Shown: piece by piece, positions 63,998-64,000 of the stretch | Layout: each line of letters starts with the position of its first letter | How positions within the stretch are numbered: position 1 is the first letter of the stretch | Origin: Taudactylus pleione | Taxonomy: Eukaryota > Chordata > Amphibia > Anura > Myobatrachidae | Direction of reading: 5' to 3' | DNA length: 64,000 bases | Assembly (NCBI GenBank): GCA_031769625.1 | Contig: JAUIMM010000738.1 | Coordinates: forward strand, 1,245,501 to 1,309,500 | The notes under the pieces: model-generated | Told to the model about the DNA's origin: nothing | Database searches by the model: none | The model's input: only the letters and a program-made list of their open reading frames with translations | Position numbers and translations under genes: made by a program

Positions 63998-64000
63998 AAG

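Noticed and set aside
1..64000. CRISPR-like arrays, phage, operons or bacterial systems
   Set aside because: No regularly spaced repeats, bacterial-type operons or ribosome-binding sites; all structure fits a vertebrate nuclear genome.

Overview
This is a piece of a vertebrate nuclear genome, most likely from a frog or toad. The evidence is spliced genes with GT/AG introns, gene-poor and repeat-rich DNA, and the repeat mix. That mix includes DIRS-type retrotransposons, amphibian-style L1/Tx1 LINE tails, several Tc1 families, and abundant short inverted-repeat elements carrying motifs such as 'catagcaaccaatcaga' that I associate with anurans. Nothing bacterial or viral was seen.

Two host genes are present and converge tail to tail. 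On the + strand, the left end holds the 3' end of septin 11 (SEPT11/SEPTIN11). Two alternative last exons are visible: one at 3794-3809 ends in ASFT-stop, and one at 6076-6100 ends in SPWLCTE-stop, the ending I know from the paralogue SEPT6. The body of the septin gene lies left of the window. On the - strand, the right half holds cyclin I (CCNI). Five coding exons were placed to the base: 58381-58247, 49903-49829, 47160-47020, 45507-45277 and 44374-43919. Together they give 345 codons plus a stop. The first coding exon (about 35-40 residues) is not in the window and should lie to the right of 64000. A poly(A) signal for CCNI lies near 42794-42799. From memory, the SEPT11/CCNI convergent pair matches tetrapod synteny, which supports both assignments.

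Almost everything else is transposable-element DNA, often nested. From left to right: a TTAA-flanked MITE and a pogo/Tigger-like MITE in the septin intron (1-3793); the septin 3' region (3810 to about 8700); a GC-rich 'CTGATTCAG' MITE (8761-9341); small Harbinger-like hairpins (10.2-16.5 kb); a decayed DIRS element with a recognisable tyrosine-recombinase segment (about 12.7-15.8 kb); a frog-type SINE (19.9-20.2 kb); a near-perfect 204-bp palindrome (20950-21153); a decayed Tc1 (21605-23166); a LINE reverse-transcriptase remnant (26.5-27.4 kb); Penelope-like sequence with degenerate hammerhead-like cores (29.1-29.4 kb); a hairpin-chain MITE (29998-30574); a Tc1 inserted inside a MITE (31025-32900); a second DIRS element holding a 5'-truncated LINE with clear target-site duplications (33.5-37.1 kb); a broken Tc1 split by MITEs (37.7-39.6 kb); and long AT-rich inverted-repeat sequence up to CCNI.

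The CCNI introns carry two adjacent hairpin-chain MITEs (48241-48779 and 48960-49508), a Tc1 with intact ends (51253-52870), a large long-TIR element with other elements inside it (53748-57850), and a rearranged Tc1 (59181-62613) containing two direct copies of a long hairpin plus a tRNA-like sequence. The most unusual structures are the hairpin-chain elements, whose whole length is about eleven consecutive short palindromes kept in the same order in three copies, and the pair of alternative septin last exons.
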